DNA of 64,000 nucleotides. It comes from Roseivirga spongicola. GTDB taxonomy: Bacteria; Bacteroidota; Bacteroidia; Cytophagales; Cyclobacteriaceae. Under the pieces are notes generated by a model. That model was not told the origin of the DNA, made no database searches, and worked only from the letters and a program-made list of their open reading frames with translations. The DNA is taken from assembly GCF_001592965.1 (NCBI RefSeq), contig NZ_LRPC01000028.1, positions 434,001 to 498,000 on the forward strand. Reading direction: 5' to 3'. Positions within the stretch are counted from its first letter, which is position 1; every line of letters starts with the position of its first letter. Positions 46,441-55,748 of the stretch are shown here, in pieces. A program made the position numbers and the translations under genes.

Positions 46441-46513
46441 GTCATTCCTGCGAAGGCAGGAATCCCCAATTCTGTGCACAAAACTTAGGGATTTCCACCT
46501 TCGTGGAAATGAC
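46441..46513. repeat. Double-hairpin dispersed repeat (GTCATTCCTGCGAAGGCAGG type)
   Basis: One end forms ATTCCTGC/GCAGGAAT (loop GAAG) and the other ATTTCCAC/GTGGAAAT (loop CTTC), inside GTCA...TGAC ends. This repeat type is widespread in bacterial genomes. It lies directly before the sirtuin start and gives the spurious upstream reading frame there. Confidence 0.8.
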
Positions 46514-46530
46514 ATGTTTTTGATAGGGGG

Positions 46531-47073
46531 TTAGCCAATCCCCAACTCTTCCTTGTTCTGCTCCAACACATTGATAATAAACCGAATGTGTTCATCCAGT
46601 TCAACCTCAAGCAGACTGACGCCTGCTTCAATTTCATCTCTTTCTACTTTAGCAGCAAAGCTCTTTTGTTTCAGTTTCTTCTTTACAGACTTTGGTGTTA
46701 AGCCGTTAGCACCTTCTGGTCTCACTTGGCAACAGGCAATAATAAACCCAGTGAGCTCATCGCAGGCCAGCAAAGCCTTGTCTAATAGGTTTTCATAACT
46801 GACTCCCCATTTTGTGTAATGAACTGAAATAGCATGTGCTATCTTCTCTTCGCCTTTCTCCCGCAAAAGGGCTACTATTTTATTCGGATGCTCTTCAGGA
46901 TACTTTTCATAGTCTGCATCATGTAAAAGACCAGTAATGGCCCATTCTTCCGAATCTTCACCGAAATGCTTTCCGTAAGCTTCCATTACTAATTCTACAC
47001 TTCTGGCATGCCTTAGAAGGCTATCAGTCTTTGTCCAGTTTTCAAGAATTTCTCGGGCTTCAGGTTTTGTCAT
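46531..47073 (-). CDS. HD-superfamily hydrolase
   Basis: A 180-residue cytoplasmic protein with HD-domain metal ligands: an early His (LLRHARSVELVME), the HD pair in GLLHDADYEKYPEEHP (near residue 50) and a later His/Asp region (ALLACDELTGFI near 103). It resembles stand-alone HDIG-type proteins acting on phosphate esters or nucleotides; the substrate is unknown. It overlaps the alpha/beta hydrolase upstream by four bases, so the two are cotranscribed. Confidence 0.88.
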   Translation of the reverse strand: MTKPEAREILENWTKTDSLLRHARSVELVMEAYGKHFGEDSEEWAITGLLHDADYEKYPEEHPNKIVALLREKGEEKIAHAISVHYTKWGVSYENLLDKALLACDELTGFIIACCQVRPEGANGLTPKSVKKKLKQKSFAAKVERDEIEAGVSLLEVELDEHIRFIINVLEQNKEELGIG

Positions 47074-48038
47074 TTGAGATGTTTAGAAAAAAAAGTGTTG
47101 ATCGACTTCTCGAACTCTTCATTCAGAGGAAGGTTTGGGTTTGAATAGGAGGCAGTATTTTCATTGGTTAAGGCAGAAGAATTTTTCAACACATGGTTCA
47201 TTCCTTCAATCACTTTTAGTTCGGCCTTGGCATTGGCTATCTGAAGTCGCTGAGCGTCTTCTACGGTTACCTGTAAGTCTGTGCTGCCAGCTACTACCAA
47301 GATTGGTATATCCAGTTTTTCAATTTCCAGCAAGGGGTCATATTTCATCCATGATCTCATAAACGGTTGAATGCTTGGCCTGAAAACGGCCATTAGGTAA
47401 GGAGGGATTGTGGAAACACTTTCTCCATTTCTGAGCTTGTTAAAAATATCTTCGGCCTCTTTGGTAATGTTAGGTGGATTAAAAGGATTGCTCTTAATCT
47501 GAGCTAGTATGGTTTCATCAATACTTAGTGAAGGTCCAGCAATTGAAGCGAAAGCTTCTACCTTTTCATGTCGAGACAATCTCATTCCGATTAGAGATCC
47601 TTGAGAGTGACCTGCGATGCCAATACTATTGAAGCGTCTATCTTCTATAAGAAACTCTAGCCATGCATTGGCGTCATTTACAAAGTCATCGAATGATAGC
47701 TCAGCTTCTGGTATAGCAGCTTCTTTACTTAGGCCAACACCTCGCTTATCGAATCGGAGGGAGGCTATGCCGTTTTGGGCTAATACCTCTGCTAAAAGCT
47801 TTAGCGAGTTGTTCTTTCCTGCCAGAGCAATTGAATTACCATCTTTATCGGTTGGTCCAGAACCTTGGATGATAAGTACAATAGGCAGCTTTTTCTTCTT
47901 GCCTTCAGGGAACATTATGACTCCACCAAGATCATGTCCTTTGGATTGAATATGTACCGTATCTTCTTCGAAGGTTTGTGTGTGAAGAAGAGGTGAAAAT
48001 AAAAGTATAAAGAAAGATATAAGTATCAGTCTGCCCAT
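47070..48038 (-). CDS. Secreted alpha/beta hydrolase
   Basis: A 322-residue exported hydrolase. The start is taken at ATG 48038, six bases inside a TTG-start version, giving a signal peptide (LILISFFILLFSPLLHTQ). The nucleophile elbow is GHSQGS (near 145), the oxyanion region is IIQGSGPTDKDGNS, and the final His is in GMNHVLKN near the C-terminus. Esterase or peptidase activity is likely; the natural substrate is not known. It is coupled to the HD gene by an ATGA overlap. Confidence 0.9.
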   Translation of the reverse strand: MGRLILISFFILLFSPLLHTQTFEEDTVHIQSKGHDLGGVIMFPEGKKKKLPIVLIIQGSGPTDKDGNSIALAGKNNSLKLLAEVLAQNGIASLRFDKRGVGLSKEAAIPEAELSFDDFVNDANAWLEFLIEDRRFNSIGIAGHSQGSLIGMRLSRHEKVEAFASIAGPSLSIDETILAQIKSNPFNPPNITKEAEDIFNKLRNGESVSTIPPYLMAVFRPSIQPFMRSWMKYDPLLEIEKLDIPILVVAGSTDLQVTVEDAQRLQIANAKAELKVIEGMNHVLKNSSALTNENTASYSNPNLPLNEEFEKSINTFFSKHLK

Positions 48039-48110
48039 AGTCAATCTGTTTGAAAACTAATGATTTCAATGGAGACTTGAAACAATAAATAAGCCAAAGA
48101 AAGTTAAGAA

Positions 48111-50597
48111 TTACTTCTTTTTAGCCTTTCCCTTTTTTGCAGGAGTATTGTTGGCAATTAAAGTTTGAGCTTCTTCTAATGTCATGTTTTCTACACTAAC
48201 ATTTTTAGCTAACTCTACTTTTACCTTGCCTTTTATAACATTATGCCTTCCCCAACGAGCCTTTTCAACGCGAATGCCTTCAGACTCCCAGTTATGAATA
48301 ACCTTTTCTCTTTCCTTCTTAAGCTTATCTTCAATGAGTTCCTCAATATCTTGTGCCGAAAGGTTATCCCAGTCGTACTTTTTGTTCACGTTAATGAACA
48401 TATTGTCCCATTTTATGAAAGGCCCAAACCTTCCTTTACCTTTCTGAACCGGCTTATCTTGATAAACATAAATAGGTGCATCAGCCTCTTCTTTTTGTTT
48501 GATGAGCTCAATGCATTCGTCTAGCTCAATGCTAATTGGGTCGGCACTCTTAGGTAGAGAAATAAACTTCTCATCGTACTTAATATATGGTCCAAAACGG
48601 CCTATGGCGGTAACTACTTCTTTGCCTTTGTATTCGCCAACCTCTCTTGGTAGTTGGAATAGTTCTAGCGCTTCTTCTAGTGTTATACTCTCAATGAATT
48701 GCCCTTTTTTAAGGCTAGCATATTTAGGTTTATCTTCCTCATCTTCAGAGGCTTCACCTATTTGAACTAAAGGTCCGAATTTACCAAGTCTAGCAACAAC
48801 AGTTTTGCCACTTTCCGGATCAATTCCTAACTCCCTACTAGCACCAACTTCTCTGCGGTCTATTTGCTCTGTTTCTTCTACAGTCTGATGGAACTTACCG
48901 TAGAAGTTCTTAATCATATTGTCCCAGTTTTGAGAACCCTGAGCAATTTGATCAAATTCTTCTTCCACATTAGCAGTAAAAGAGTAGTCTATCACATTTG
49001 GGAAATGATCTACCAAAAAGTCATTCACCACCATTGCAATATTGGTAGGGAAGAGCTTCGACTTTTCCGCACCAGTAATTTCCGTAAGAGCGTTAGACCG
49101 AATATTGTCATCTTTCAATATTAGCTCGATGTATTTACGCTCGTTACCTTCTCTGTTTTCCTTAACTACATACTCCCGCTTCTGAATTGTAGAAATAGTA
49201 GGGGCATAAGTAGAAGGTCTACCGATACCCATTTCTTCCAATTTCTTCACCAAACTAGCCTCTGTATATCTGGCAGAAGGGCGAGTAAAGCCTTGTCTGG
49301 CTTTTAAGAAATCTAACTTTAGGTTCTGACCAATAGATAATGGTGGAAGCATTCCCTTTGCCTCATCTCCACTTTCTTCATCGTCTGTAGATTCGATATA
49401 AACCTTTAAGAAGCCTTCGAAAACTATCACCTCACCATGGGCAACAAGTCTTTCTTTGTTAGTTGAAATGTCAATATTTACGGTAGTGCGCTCCAACTGA
49501 GCATCTGCCATTTGAGAGGCTACAGCTCTTTTCCAGATCAGTTCGTAGAGCCTTTTTTCGTTATAGTCTTTCCCAGCAGTATGTGCCGAAAAATCAGTTG
49601 GTCTTATGGCTTCGTGAGCTTCTTGTGCCGATTGAGACTTGGTTTTGAATACACGACTTTTTGCGTATTCAGCTCCATAAGCCGACTTTATTTCTTTTGC
49701 AGCACCGTCCATGGCCTCTTGAGAAAGGTTCACAGAGTCAGTTCTCATATATGATATCTTACCCGCTTCGTAAAGCCTCTGGGCCAAAGTCATGGTTTGA
49801 GAAACAGAGAAATTTAGCTTTCTACTGGCCTCTTGCTGAAGGGTAGAAGTTGTAAACGGAGCAGCTGGAGATCTTTTTCCAGGTTTTTTGTCGAGTGATT
49901 CGATAGTGAAGTTGGCAGCTTTACAACTTTCTAGAAAGGCTTGCGCCTCTTCTTCTGTATCGAAACGTTTAGGTAGTTCGGCTTTTAACTCTTTACCATC
50001 TATGTCGAAGATGGCTGAAACTTTAAAGAAAGATTGAACATCGAATTGATCGATTTCTCTTTCTCTTTCTACTACCAAACGAACTGCCACAGATTGAACT
50101 CTTCCTGCTGAGAGTCCTCTTTTTATCTTCTTCCAAAGCACTGGAGAAAGCTCGTAACCCACAATTCTATCTAGTATTCTTCTGGCTTGCTGAGCATAGA
50201 CTAAATCTTCATCTATAGTCCTTGGGTTTTCCAAGGCCTTCTGAATAGCAGATTTGGTTATCTCTCTGAATACTATGCGCTTAGTGAAATCATCTTTAAG
50301 CTTTAATGCTTCTTTTAAGTGCCAGCTAATGGCCTCTCCCTCGCGGTCATCATCACTCGCTAGGTAGATGGTCTCTGCCTCTTTCGCTAACTTTCTAAGG
50401 TTTTTGATGACGTCTTTCTTGTCTGCCGTAACTTCATAGGTGGGGCGAAAGCCATTTTCAATATCAATAGCTTTATCTCCTTTGGGTAAATCTCTCACAT
50501 GGCCATAACTAGAAACTACTTTGAAGTCTTTTCCAAGATATCCTTCTATGGTTTTAGCTTTAGCCGGTGACTCGACAATAACAAGATTTTTCGACAT
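48111..50597 (-). CDS. topA: DNA topoisomerase I (type IA)
   Basis: An 828-residue type IA enzyme that relaxes negative supercoils. Toprim domain: IVESPAKAKTIEGYLG with the DDDREGEAI acidic cluster near 82-90. The catalytic tyrosine is Y283 in ISYMRTDS. In place of zinc fingers it has C-terminal repeats of the GRFGPFIKW type (seen about four times) followed by a lysine-rich tail, the form common in Bacteroidota. The start at 50597 (MSKNLVIVESPAK) fits the family; an 18-residue longer reading extends into the divergent promoter region. Confidence 0.97.
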   Translation of the reverse strand: MSKNLVIVESPAKAKTIEGYLGKDFKVVSSYGHVRDLPKGDKAIDIENGFRPTYEVTADKKDVIKNLRKLAKEAETIYLASDDDREGEAISWHLKEALKLKDDFTKRIVFREITKSAIQKALENPRTIDEDLVYAQQARRILDRIVGYELSPVLWKKIKRGLSAGRVQSVAVRLVVEREREIDQFDVQSFFKVSAIFDIDGKELKAELPKRFDTEEEAQAFLESCKAANFTIESLDKKPGKRSPAAPFTTSTLQQEASRKLNFSVSQTMTLAQRLYEAGKISYMRTDSVNLSQEAMDGAAKEIKSAYGAEYAKSRVFKTKSQSAQEAHEAIRPTDFSAHTAGKDYNEKRLYELIWKRAVASQMADAQLERTTVNIDISTNKERLVAHGEVIVFEGFLKVYIESTDDEESGDEAKGMLPPLSIGQNLKLDFLKARQGFTRPSARYTEASLVKKLEEMGIGRPSTYAPTISTIQKREYVVKENREGNERKYIELILKDDNIRSNALTEITGAEKSKLFPTNIAMVVNDFLVDHFPNVIDYSFTANVEEEFDQIAQGSQNWDNMIKNFYGKFHQTVEETEQIDRREVGASRELGIDPESGKTVVARLGKFGPLVQIGEASEDEEDKPKYASLKKGQFIESITLEEALELFQLPREVGEYKGKEVVTAIGRFGPYIKYDEKFISLPKSADPISIELDECIELIKQKEEADAPIYVYQDKPVQKGKGRFGPFIKWDNMFINVNKKYDWDNLSAQDIEELIEDKLKKEREKVIHNWESEGIRVEKARWGRHNVIKGKVKVELAKNVSVENMTLEEAQTLIANNTPAKKGKAKKK

Positions 50598-50742
50598 GTA
50601 GGGCTTGATTTTAATCTCTGAGCGCCTCAAAGATGCGCATAAAACTTTCAAAAAAACAAACGAATTGATTTTTCACCTGTTTTGCGATATATCAATACAT
50701 TGCTTAATTCGTTGTTCAACAAACAACACAACATCAATTAAA

Positions 50743-51234
50743 ATGGTTAGAAATTTATTATTGATTAGGCATGCGGAAGCTGAATTTCCGAGCGAACGCA
50801 AAAGAGATTTCGATAGAAACTTAACACCTAATGGTCAGAATCAGGGAATTATCTTGGCTAGCTACCTGAAAGAATTACCCTTTGAGCTAGACGCCATATA
50901 CCACAGTCCATCTAAAAGAACCTTACAAACCAGCCAATTCATTCTAGATACTCTGAATAAAGTGCCCAGAATGATGGATGCCGAAGAATTATATGAAGCA
51001 ACTGGAAACCTCATGAGGGCTTTTGTGAATAGAATGGATGATAATTTTAAAAATGTAGCTATTGTAGCCCATAACCCTGGTATTGCAGAACTACATAATT
51101 ACCTCACCAGAAAATTTGAGTCTTACAGTCCCTCAACCTGTTCATGGCTAGAAGGGGAGTTTGAGAGTTGGTCTCACATTACAGAAAATAGTTTTACCGA
51201 ACGAGATTTTTACTATCCTGGCCAAATCGGATAA
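50743..51234 (+). CDS. sixA: Phosphohistidine phosphatase SixA-like (histidine phosphatase superfamily)
   Basis: A 163-residue phosphatase. Catalytic RHAEAEFP is near residue 9, and the second His lies in VAHNPGIAEL; LTPNGQNQG and HSPSKRTLQTS are typical of the SixA branch, which removes phosphate from histidine-phosphotransfer domains. The start at 50743 (MVRNLLLIRHAE) is clear; 46 codons upstream in the same frame belong to the topA divergent region. It lies 65 bases before the polyamine operon, which has its own promoter box. Confidence 0.9.
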   Translation: MVRNLLLIRHAEAEFPSERKRDFDRNLTPNGQNQGIILASYLKELPFELDAIYHSPSKRTLQTSQFILDTLNKVPRMMDAEELYEATGNLMRAFVNRMDDNFKNVAIVAHNPGIAELHNYLTRKFESYSPSTCSWLEGEFESWSHITENSFTERDFYYPGQIG

Positions 51235-51260
51235 TGATCTATTGAGAATAATTGAGAAAC

Positions 51261-51294
51261 TTTGGCTCAGTAAAAATTGAAGGTTTTATTTTTG
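51261..51294 (+). promoter_or_regulatory. Bacteroidota promoter with near-leaderless spacing
   Basis: A perfect -7 box TATTTTTG (51287-51294) is paired with TTTGG (51261-51265) about 22 bases upstream. The ATG of the polyamine fusion follows only four bases after the -7 box, so transcription should start at or next to the start codon. Confidence 0.6.
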
Positions 51295-51298
51295 ACGC

Positions 51299-52576
51299 AT
51301 GGCATCATTAGGAAGACATATTATAGTGGAGTACTACAACTGTTCTCCAGAATTATTGAACGATGTAGTTCATATAGAAAAAAGCATGGAAAATGCTGCA
51401 GAAGAGGCTGGAGCAACCATCATTAATTCAACTTTTCACCACTTTTCACCTTATGGTGTTTCTGGTGTTGTGGTTATACAAGAAAGCCACTTGGCTATTC
51501 ATACATGGCCTGAATATGGTTATGCGTCTGTAGACTTATTCACCTGTGGAGATACGGTAAACCCTTGGGTTTCTTATCAGATGTTAAAAGATTCATTTCA
51601 GGCTGGGCATGGTTCGGCTGTAGAGTTGAAGAGGGGTGAAATGGCTTTATTGAAGAGAAAGAACTTTGATGTGAAAGCCATGAGAGATGAAAAAAGCTCT
51701 GAAGATGGTGACCCTATCAGAACCAGAGATGTATGGTTTACCGAGCGTGACGATAAAATAGCCCTTTCTCTCAAGCATGATGGTAAATTGTACGATGTGC
51801 AATCTGACTATCAGCGCGTAGAAGTGTATAATACACAAGCTTATGGTAATATGCTTACGCTAGATGGCATGGTAATGACCACCGAAAAAGATGAGTATGT
51901 GTATCATGAAATGATTACTCACGTTCCGCTTTTAACTCATCCAGATCCAAAAAGAGTGCTTATTATAGGTGGTGGTGATGGTGGAACCGCCCGCGAGGTT
52001 CTTAAACATGAGAACTTGGAAGAAGTGGTAATGGTGGAGATTGATGATAAAGTGATCGAGGCAAGTAAGATGCACTTACCAACTATAGCCCAATCGTTAG
52101 ACCATCCTAAGCTAAACCTGATCATTGATGATGGAATCAAATATGTAAACGATGCTGCCGATGGTAGTTTCGATTTAGTTATTGTAGATTCTACCGATCC
52201 TGTTGGCCCAGCGGAAGGTTTATTCACTGTAGATTTTTATAAGGAGGTTCACCGAATACTCTCAGCTGATGGATTGATGATTACTCAAAGTGAGTCGCCA
52301 AGATTTAACAGCAAAGTCTTTAAGGAAATTTACCAGACTTACAGAGGAATCTTTGGTCAAGATAACGTACACTGTTACTTAGCTCATATTCCTACTTATC
52401 CAACTGGCATGTGGTCATTCAGCTACAGCTCAAAAGGATCGGCCAACCCAATGAACTTAAAGCCTACTGAAGAGGTAGATGCTTTTGTAAAGGCTAACAA
52501 GCTCAGATATTATAATGCCGATTTACATAAAGCAGCATTTGCATTGCCAAACTTTGTAAAAGAAATGATTGGGTAA
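51299..52576 (+). CDS. Fused S-adenosylmethionine decarboxylase - spermidine synthase
   Basis: A 425-residue fusion. Residues 1-120 are a bacterial-type AdoMet decarboxylase with the self-processing E62-S63 site ([10 protein letters not shown]), H68 and C83, the same numbering as the well-studied Thermotoga enzyme. Residues about 140-425 are a spermidine synthase with [14 protein letters not shown] (SAM site), [22 protein letters not shown] (catalytic Asp region) and YPTGMWSF. One polypeptide thus makes decarboxylated SAM and transfers its aminopropyl group to putrescine. It overlaps the agmatinase-like gene by one base (TAATG). Confidence 0.95.
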   Translation: MASLGRHIIVEYYNCSPELLNDVVHIEKSMENAAEEAGATIINSTFHHFSPYGVSGVVVIQESHLAIHTWPEYGYASVDLFTCGDTVNPWVSYQMLKDSFQAGHGSAVELKRGEMALLKRKNFDVKAMRDEKSSEDGDPIRTRDVWFTERDDKIALSLKHDGKLYDVQSDYQRVEVYNTQAYGNMLTLDGMVMTTEKDEYVYHEMITHVPLLTHPDPKRVLIIGGGDGGTAREVLKHENLEEVVMVEIDDKVIEASKMHLPTIAQSLDHPKLNLIIDDGIKYVNDAADGSFDLVIVDSTDPVGPAEGLFTVDFYKEVHRILSADGLMITQSESPRFNSKVFKEIYQTYRGIFGQDNVHCYLAHIPTYPTGMWSFSYSSKGSANPMNLKPTEEVDAFVKANKLRYYNADLHKAAFALPNFVKEMIG

Positions 52577-53613
52577 TGGCAACAGACTTCAATCCAAACA
52601 ATGTTGGTATTAAGGGCACTCTATTTGGGTTGCCCTATAGTACCGATGATGCCAAAGTAGTGGTAATTCCTGTGCCTTGGGATGTTACTGTTTCTTATGG
52701 AGCAGGAACTTCAGATGGTCCTGAAGCTGTGTTGGAGGCTTCATCTCAACTAGACTATGAGCAGCCAGATCTTTCTGAAGCATGGAAGCTAGGTGTGGCT
52801 ATGGCCGATATTCCTGAGGTTTGGTATTCACTAGGGAAGGAGTTGCGTGCCAAATCGGAACAGTACATTCAATGGCTCGAAGAGGGATCTAACCCAGTTT
52901 TAGCCAAAGAAATGGATGCTATTCTTGAAGAAGTGAATGAAGAATGCGCTCAACTGATGAAGTATGTTGAGCAAGAGTGCGACTATTGGCAGGAGAAAGG
53001 TAAGTTAACTGTGCTACTTGGGGGAGATCATAGTACTCCTTTGGGACATATCAGATCTTTAACCAAAAAGCATAAGGGCTTAGGAATCCTTCAGATTGAT
53101 GCTCATGCTGACCTCCGGACGGCTTATGAAGGCTTTGAGTTTTCACATGCGAGCATTATGTACAATGCTTTAAAGGATGAAAATCTAGGAAAGTTAGTGC
53201 AGGTTGGCATCCGTGATTATTGTCAAGAAGAGGCTGATCTCGTTAAAGGTTCGAAAGGAAGAGTAGTTAGCTTTTACGATCAGGTAATTAAAGAAGAGCA
53301 ATATGCTGGTGTTACTTGGGATGCTATTTGCGAAAAGATAATTGCCGAACTGCCAGAGAAAGTCTACATCTCATTCGATATTGATGGCTTAGACCCTAAG
53401 CTTTGCCCAAATACAGGTACTCCTGTGCCTGGTGGCTTTGAGTTCGAACAAGTGATGTACTTGTTTAAAAAGCTGGTACAATCGGGTAAAACTATTGTGG
53501 GAGCCGACCTAAATGAAGTTTCACCTTCAGATGATGAGTGGGATGCCAACGTGGGTGCAAGAGTGCTCTATAGGCTAATCAACTTAATGGCTATGAGTCA
53601 GGGCTTGCTTTAA
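52576..53613 (+). CDS. speB: Agmatinase/arginase-family ureohydrolase
   Basis: A 345-residue manganese ureohydrolase. Metal ligands are visible in GGDHSTPLGH, DAHADLRTAYEGFEFSHA and SFDIDGLDPKLCPNTGTPVP. Coupling by a one-base overlap to an AdoMetDC-spermidine synthase fusion supports agmatinase (agmatine to putrescine) over arginase or other family members, because putrescine is the fusion's acceptor. An extra helical insert (about 95-145, EEGSNPVLAKEMDAILEEVN) is longer than in E. coli SpeB. No arginine decarboxylase is in the window. Confidence 0.85.
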   Translation: MATDFNPNNVGIKGTLFGLPYSTDDAKVVVIPVPWDVTVSYGAGTSDGPEAVLEASSQLDYEQPDLSEAWKLGVAMADIPEVWYSLGKELRAKSEQYIQWLEEGSNPVLAKEMDAILEEVNEECAQLMKYVEQECDYWQEKGKLTVLLGGDHSTPLGHIRSLTKKHKGLGILQIDAHADLRTAYEGFEFSHASIMYNALKDENLGKLVQVGIRDYCQEEADLVKGSKGRVVSFYDQVIKEEQYAGVTWDAICEKIIAELPEKVYISFDIDGLDPKLCPNTGTPVPGGFEFEQVMYLFKKLVQSGKTIVGADLNEVSPSDDEWDANVGARVLYRLINLMAMSQGLL

Positions 53614-53617
53614 GCCC

Positions 53618-54217
53618 TCACTTCAAAACAGTCTTTCTAATCCCTAGTTCTCTAGTCTTTTTCATTACGAAGGCTACAAATTCAAATGGTGTTCTGGCAT
53701 CGGCTGTAATAATAACACAAGAATCTGCAGGCAAGGCATATTTATGCTCATTTATCTTACCCATGAATACGGCTTCAAAACTATTAATGGGTAAGTCATT
53801 GTTATTTAGATATATAAGCCTTCTTTCATCAATATGAAGATTAAATGTGATGTGCTTTTCGGATAACATCTGGGCATAGAGAAACAAGACTTCTTCAGGA
53901 CGTTGTTCACCCATGTTTTCCAGTTCTCTCTGAGCCTTAAGGAATGGCTCCTTAGGAATGAAGGATGGAATGCTAAGTGCTTCGGGTTTAAACTCTTCTA
54001 TAATGGAATAGATCTTTTTATGAAGAATGTCAACATGCTCAAATTCACCTTCATTCAAAATTCCCTTCTCTATTAATGCAGTCTTAAATGATTGAACTAC
54101 CTCTGTGACATTCACTTCAATTCTATCGTTGTTATAGTGCTTCTGAATGATGTCTATTGAAGACGTTTGATCTCCGTGCCATTGAAAGAATAATAGAAGC
54201 AAAATGATAGCTTTCAT
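53618..54217 (-). CDS. Exported protein with ExbD-like C-terminus
   Basis: A 199-residue protein with a short signal or anchor (KAIILLLLFFQW) and a helical middle. Its C-terminal 35 residues (CVIITADARTPFEFVAFVMK, then KTRELGIRKTVL) follow the ExbD/TolR periplasmic pattern of strand, Asp, Tyr/Phe, amphipathic helix, Gly and strand. It lacks the ExbD transmembrane Asp segment. It converges with speB at a distance of five bases. Function unknown; the ExbD-like reading is by eye. Confidence 0.65.
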   Translation of the reverse strand: MKAIILLLLFFQWHGDQTSSIDIIQKHYNNDRIEVNVTEVVQSFKTALIEKGILNEGEFEHVDILHKKIYSIIEEFKPEALSIPSFIPKEPFLKAQRELENMGEQRPEEVLFLYAQMLSEKHITFNLHIDERRLIYLNNNDLPINSFEAVFMGKINEHKYALPADSCVIITADARTPFEFVAFVMKKTRELGIRKTVLK

Positions 54218-54335
54218 GAGGTGAGTTTAACTATATAAATAGTTGAAACCAAAGAATTATTCTCCGATTTAAAAGAGAACTGTTGGTGAATGAAGTCTTA
54301 TCTGTTATTATAGCGGCTTCACATAATTTGAGACT

Positions 54336-55748
54336 GTGGGATTTATAGAAGACGCTGTAGCTTTTTTTGCCGGATGGATTTGGGGAATACCTCTTTTAAT
54401 TCTTTTAATGGGTGGGGGGCTTTTCTTTATGGTATACGCTCGCTTCAGCCCATTTCTATATTTTAAACATGCCATTCAGGTATTAGCTGGTAAATACCAC
54501 GAAGAAGATAAAGAGGGTCAAATTAGTCACTATGAGGCGCTTTCTACAGCGCTTGCGGCTACTGTGGGTATGGGTAACATTTCTGGAGTGGCTGTGGCCA
54601 TCACCATGGGAGGCCCAGGTGCTATCTTCTGGATGTGGGTTTCGGCATTCTTCGGAATTGCCACAAAATTCTTCACCTGTACTTTGGCAGTTATGTATCG
54701 TGGAAAAGATTCTGACGGTGAAGTTAGGGGTGGTCCCATGTATGTAATAACCGAAGGCTTAGGTAAGAAATGGAAACCTCTGGCGGTTTTCTTCTGTATT
54801 TTCGCATTGATTGGTGCATTGCCAATATTCCAAGCCAACCAGCTAACCGCTGCCCTTAATGAAGTGTTGGCGCCATCCATTGGTTATGATGTGGCTTCAT
54901 CATTCACCTTTTTAGGAATAGATATACCTTACGCTTCAGCCGTTATTGGTGTAATACTCACCGTATTGGTTTCTTCTGTGATCTTTGGTGGAATTAAGAG
55001 GATTGCTAAAGTGGCCTCAAAGATGGTTCCTTCTATGGTGGTGCTTTATTTCATTCTTGTAGTCTACATTCTAATTCAAAACCTAGCTGGTATTCCGGAG
55101 ATATTTGCTTCAATTCTTGAAGAAGCCTTTAACGGCAATGCCATTTTAGGAGGTGGTGTTGGTGCCATAATTGTAACTGGAGCCAAACGAGCTGCATTCT
55201 CGAATGAAGCGGGTATAGGAACTGCCCCTATGGTACACGGAGATTCTAAAACGGATGAGCCAGTAAGAGAAGGTTTGGTTGCTATGCTTGGTCCAGCTAT
55301 AGATACGCTTTTGGTTTGTACCCTTACCGCTCTAGTAATTCTGAGTACTGGTGTTTACAAACCGTATATAGGAGATGGCAACATAGCAGGTATTTCTTTA
55401 ACACTCGAAGCATTTAATGCTGCTATTCCAGGTTACGGAGCTTACTTCTTAGGACTGTGCATTCTGGTTTTTGCCGTGAGTTCTCTGCTTTCTTATTCTT
55501 ACTACGGAGTGAAGTGTGTGTCTTTTATGCTGGGAGCTAAGAACGGAAACCTTTATAACTATTTGTATATAGGTACTATTATTATCGGGGCTGTTACTTC
55601 GCTGGGTTTTGTGGTAAACCTGATAGACAGCAGCTTTGCTCTAATGGCCATACCTACCATGATTTCTGCCATATTATTGGCGCCTAAAGCATGGAAAGCA
55701 GCTCAAGACTACTTCGCCAGGCTTAAGGCAGGGGAGTTTGATAACTAG
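54336..55748 (+). CDS. Sodium:alanine/glycine symporter family (AGCS)
   Basis: A 470-residue inner-membrane transporter with about 10-11 helices. The diagnostic region SHYEALSTALAATVGMGNIS, then GVAVAITMGGPGAIFWMW, lies near 65-105, and GAKRAAFSNEAGIGTAPMVH near 285. It imports alanine, glycine or related amino acids with Na+. It starts with GTG at 54336; no ATG is suitably placed. It stands alone, divergent from the ExbD-like gene and followed by a striking heptad-repeat hairpin. Confidence 0.95.
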   Translation: MGFIEDAVAFFAGWIWGIPLLILLMGGGLFFMVYARFSPFLYFKHAIQVLAGKYHEEDKEGQISHYEALSTALAATVGMGNISGVAVAITMGGPGAIFWMWVSAFFGIATKFFTCTLAVMYRGKDSDGEVRGGPMYVITEGLGKKWKPLAVFFCIFALIGALPIFQANQLTAALNEVLAPSIGYDVASSFTFLGIDIPYASAVIGVILTVLVSSVIFGGIKRIAKVASKMVPSMVVLYFILVVYILIQNLAGIPEIFASILEEAFNGNAILGGGVGAIIVTGAKRAAFSNEAGIGTAPMVHGDSKTDEPVREGLVAMLGPAIDTLLVCTLTALVILSTGVYKPYIGDGNIAGISLTLEAFNAAIPGYGAYFLGLCILVFAVSSLLSYSYYGVKCVSFMLGAKNGNLYNYLYIGTIIIGAVTSLGFVVNLIDSSFALMAIPTMISAILLAPKAWKAAQDYFARLKAGEFDN

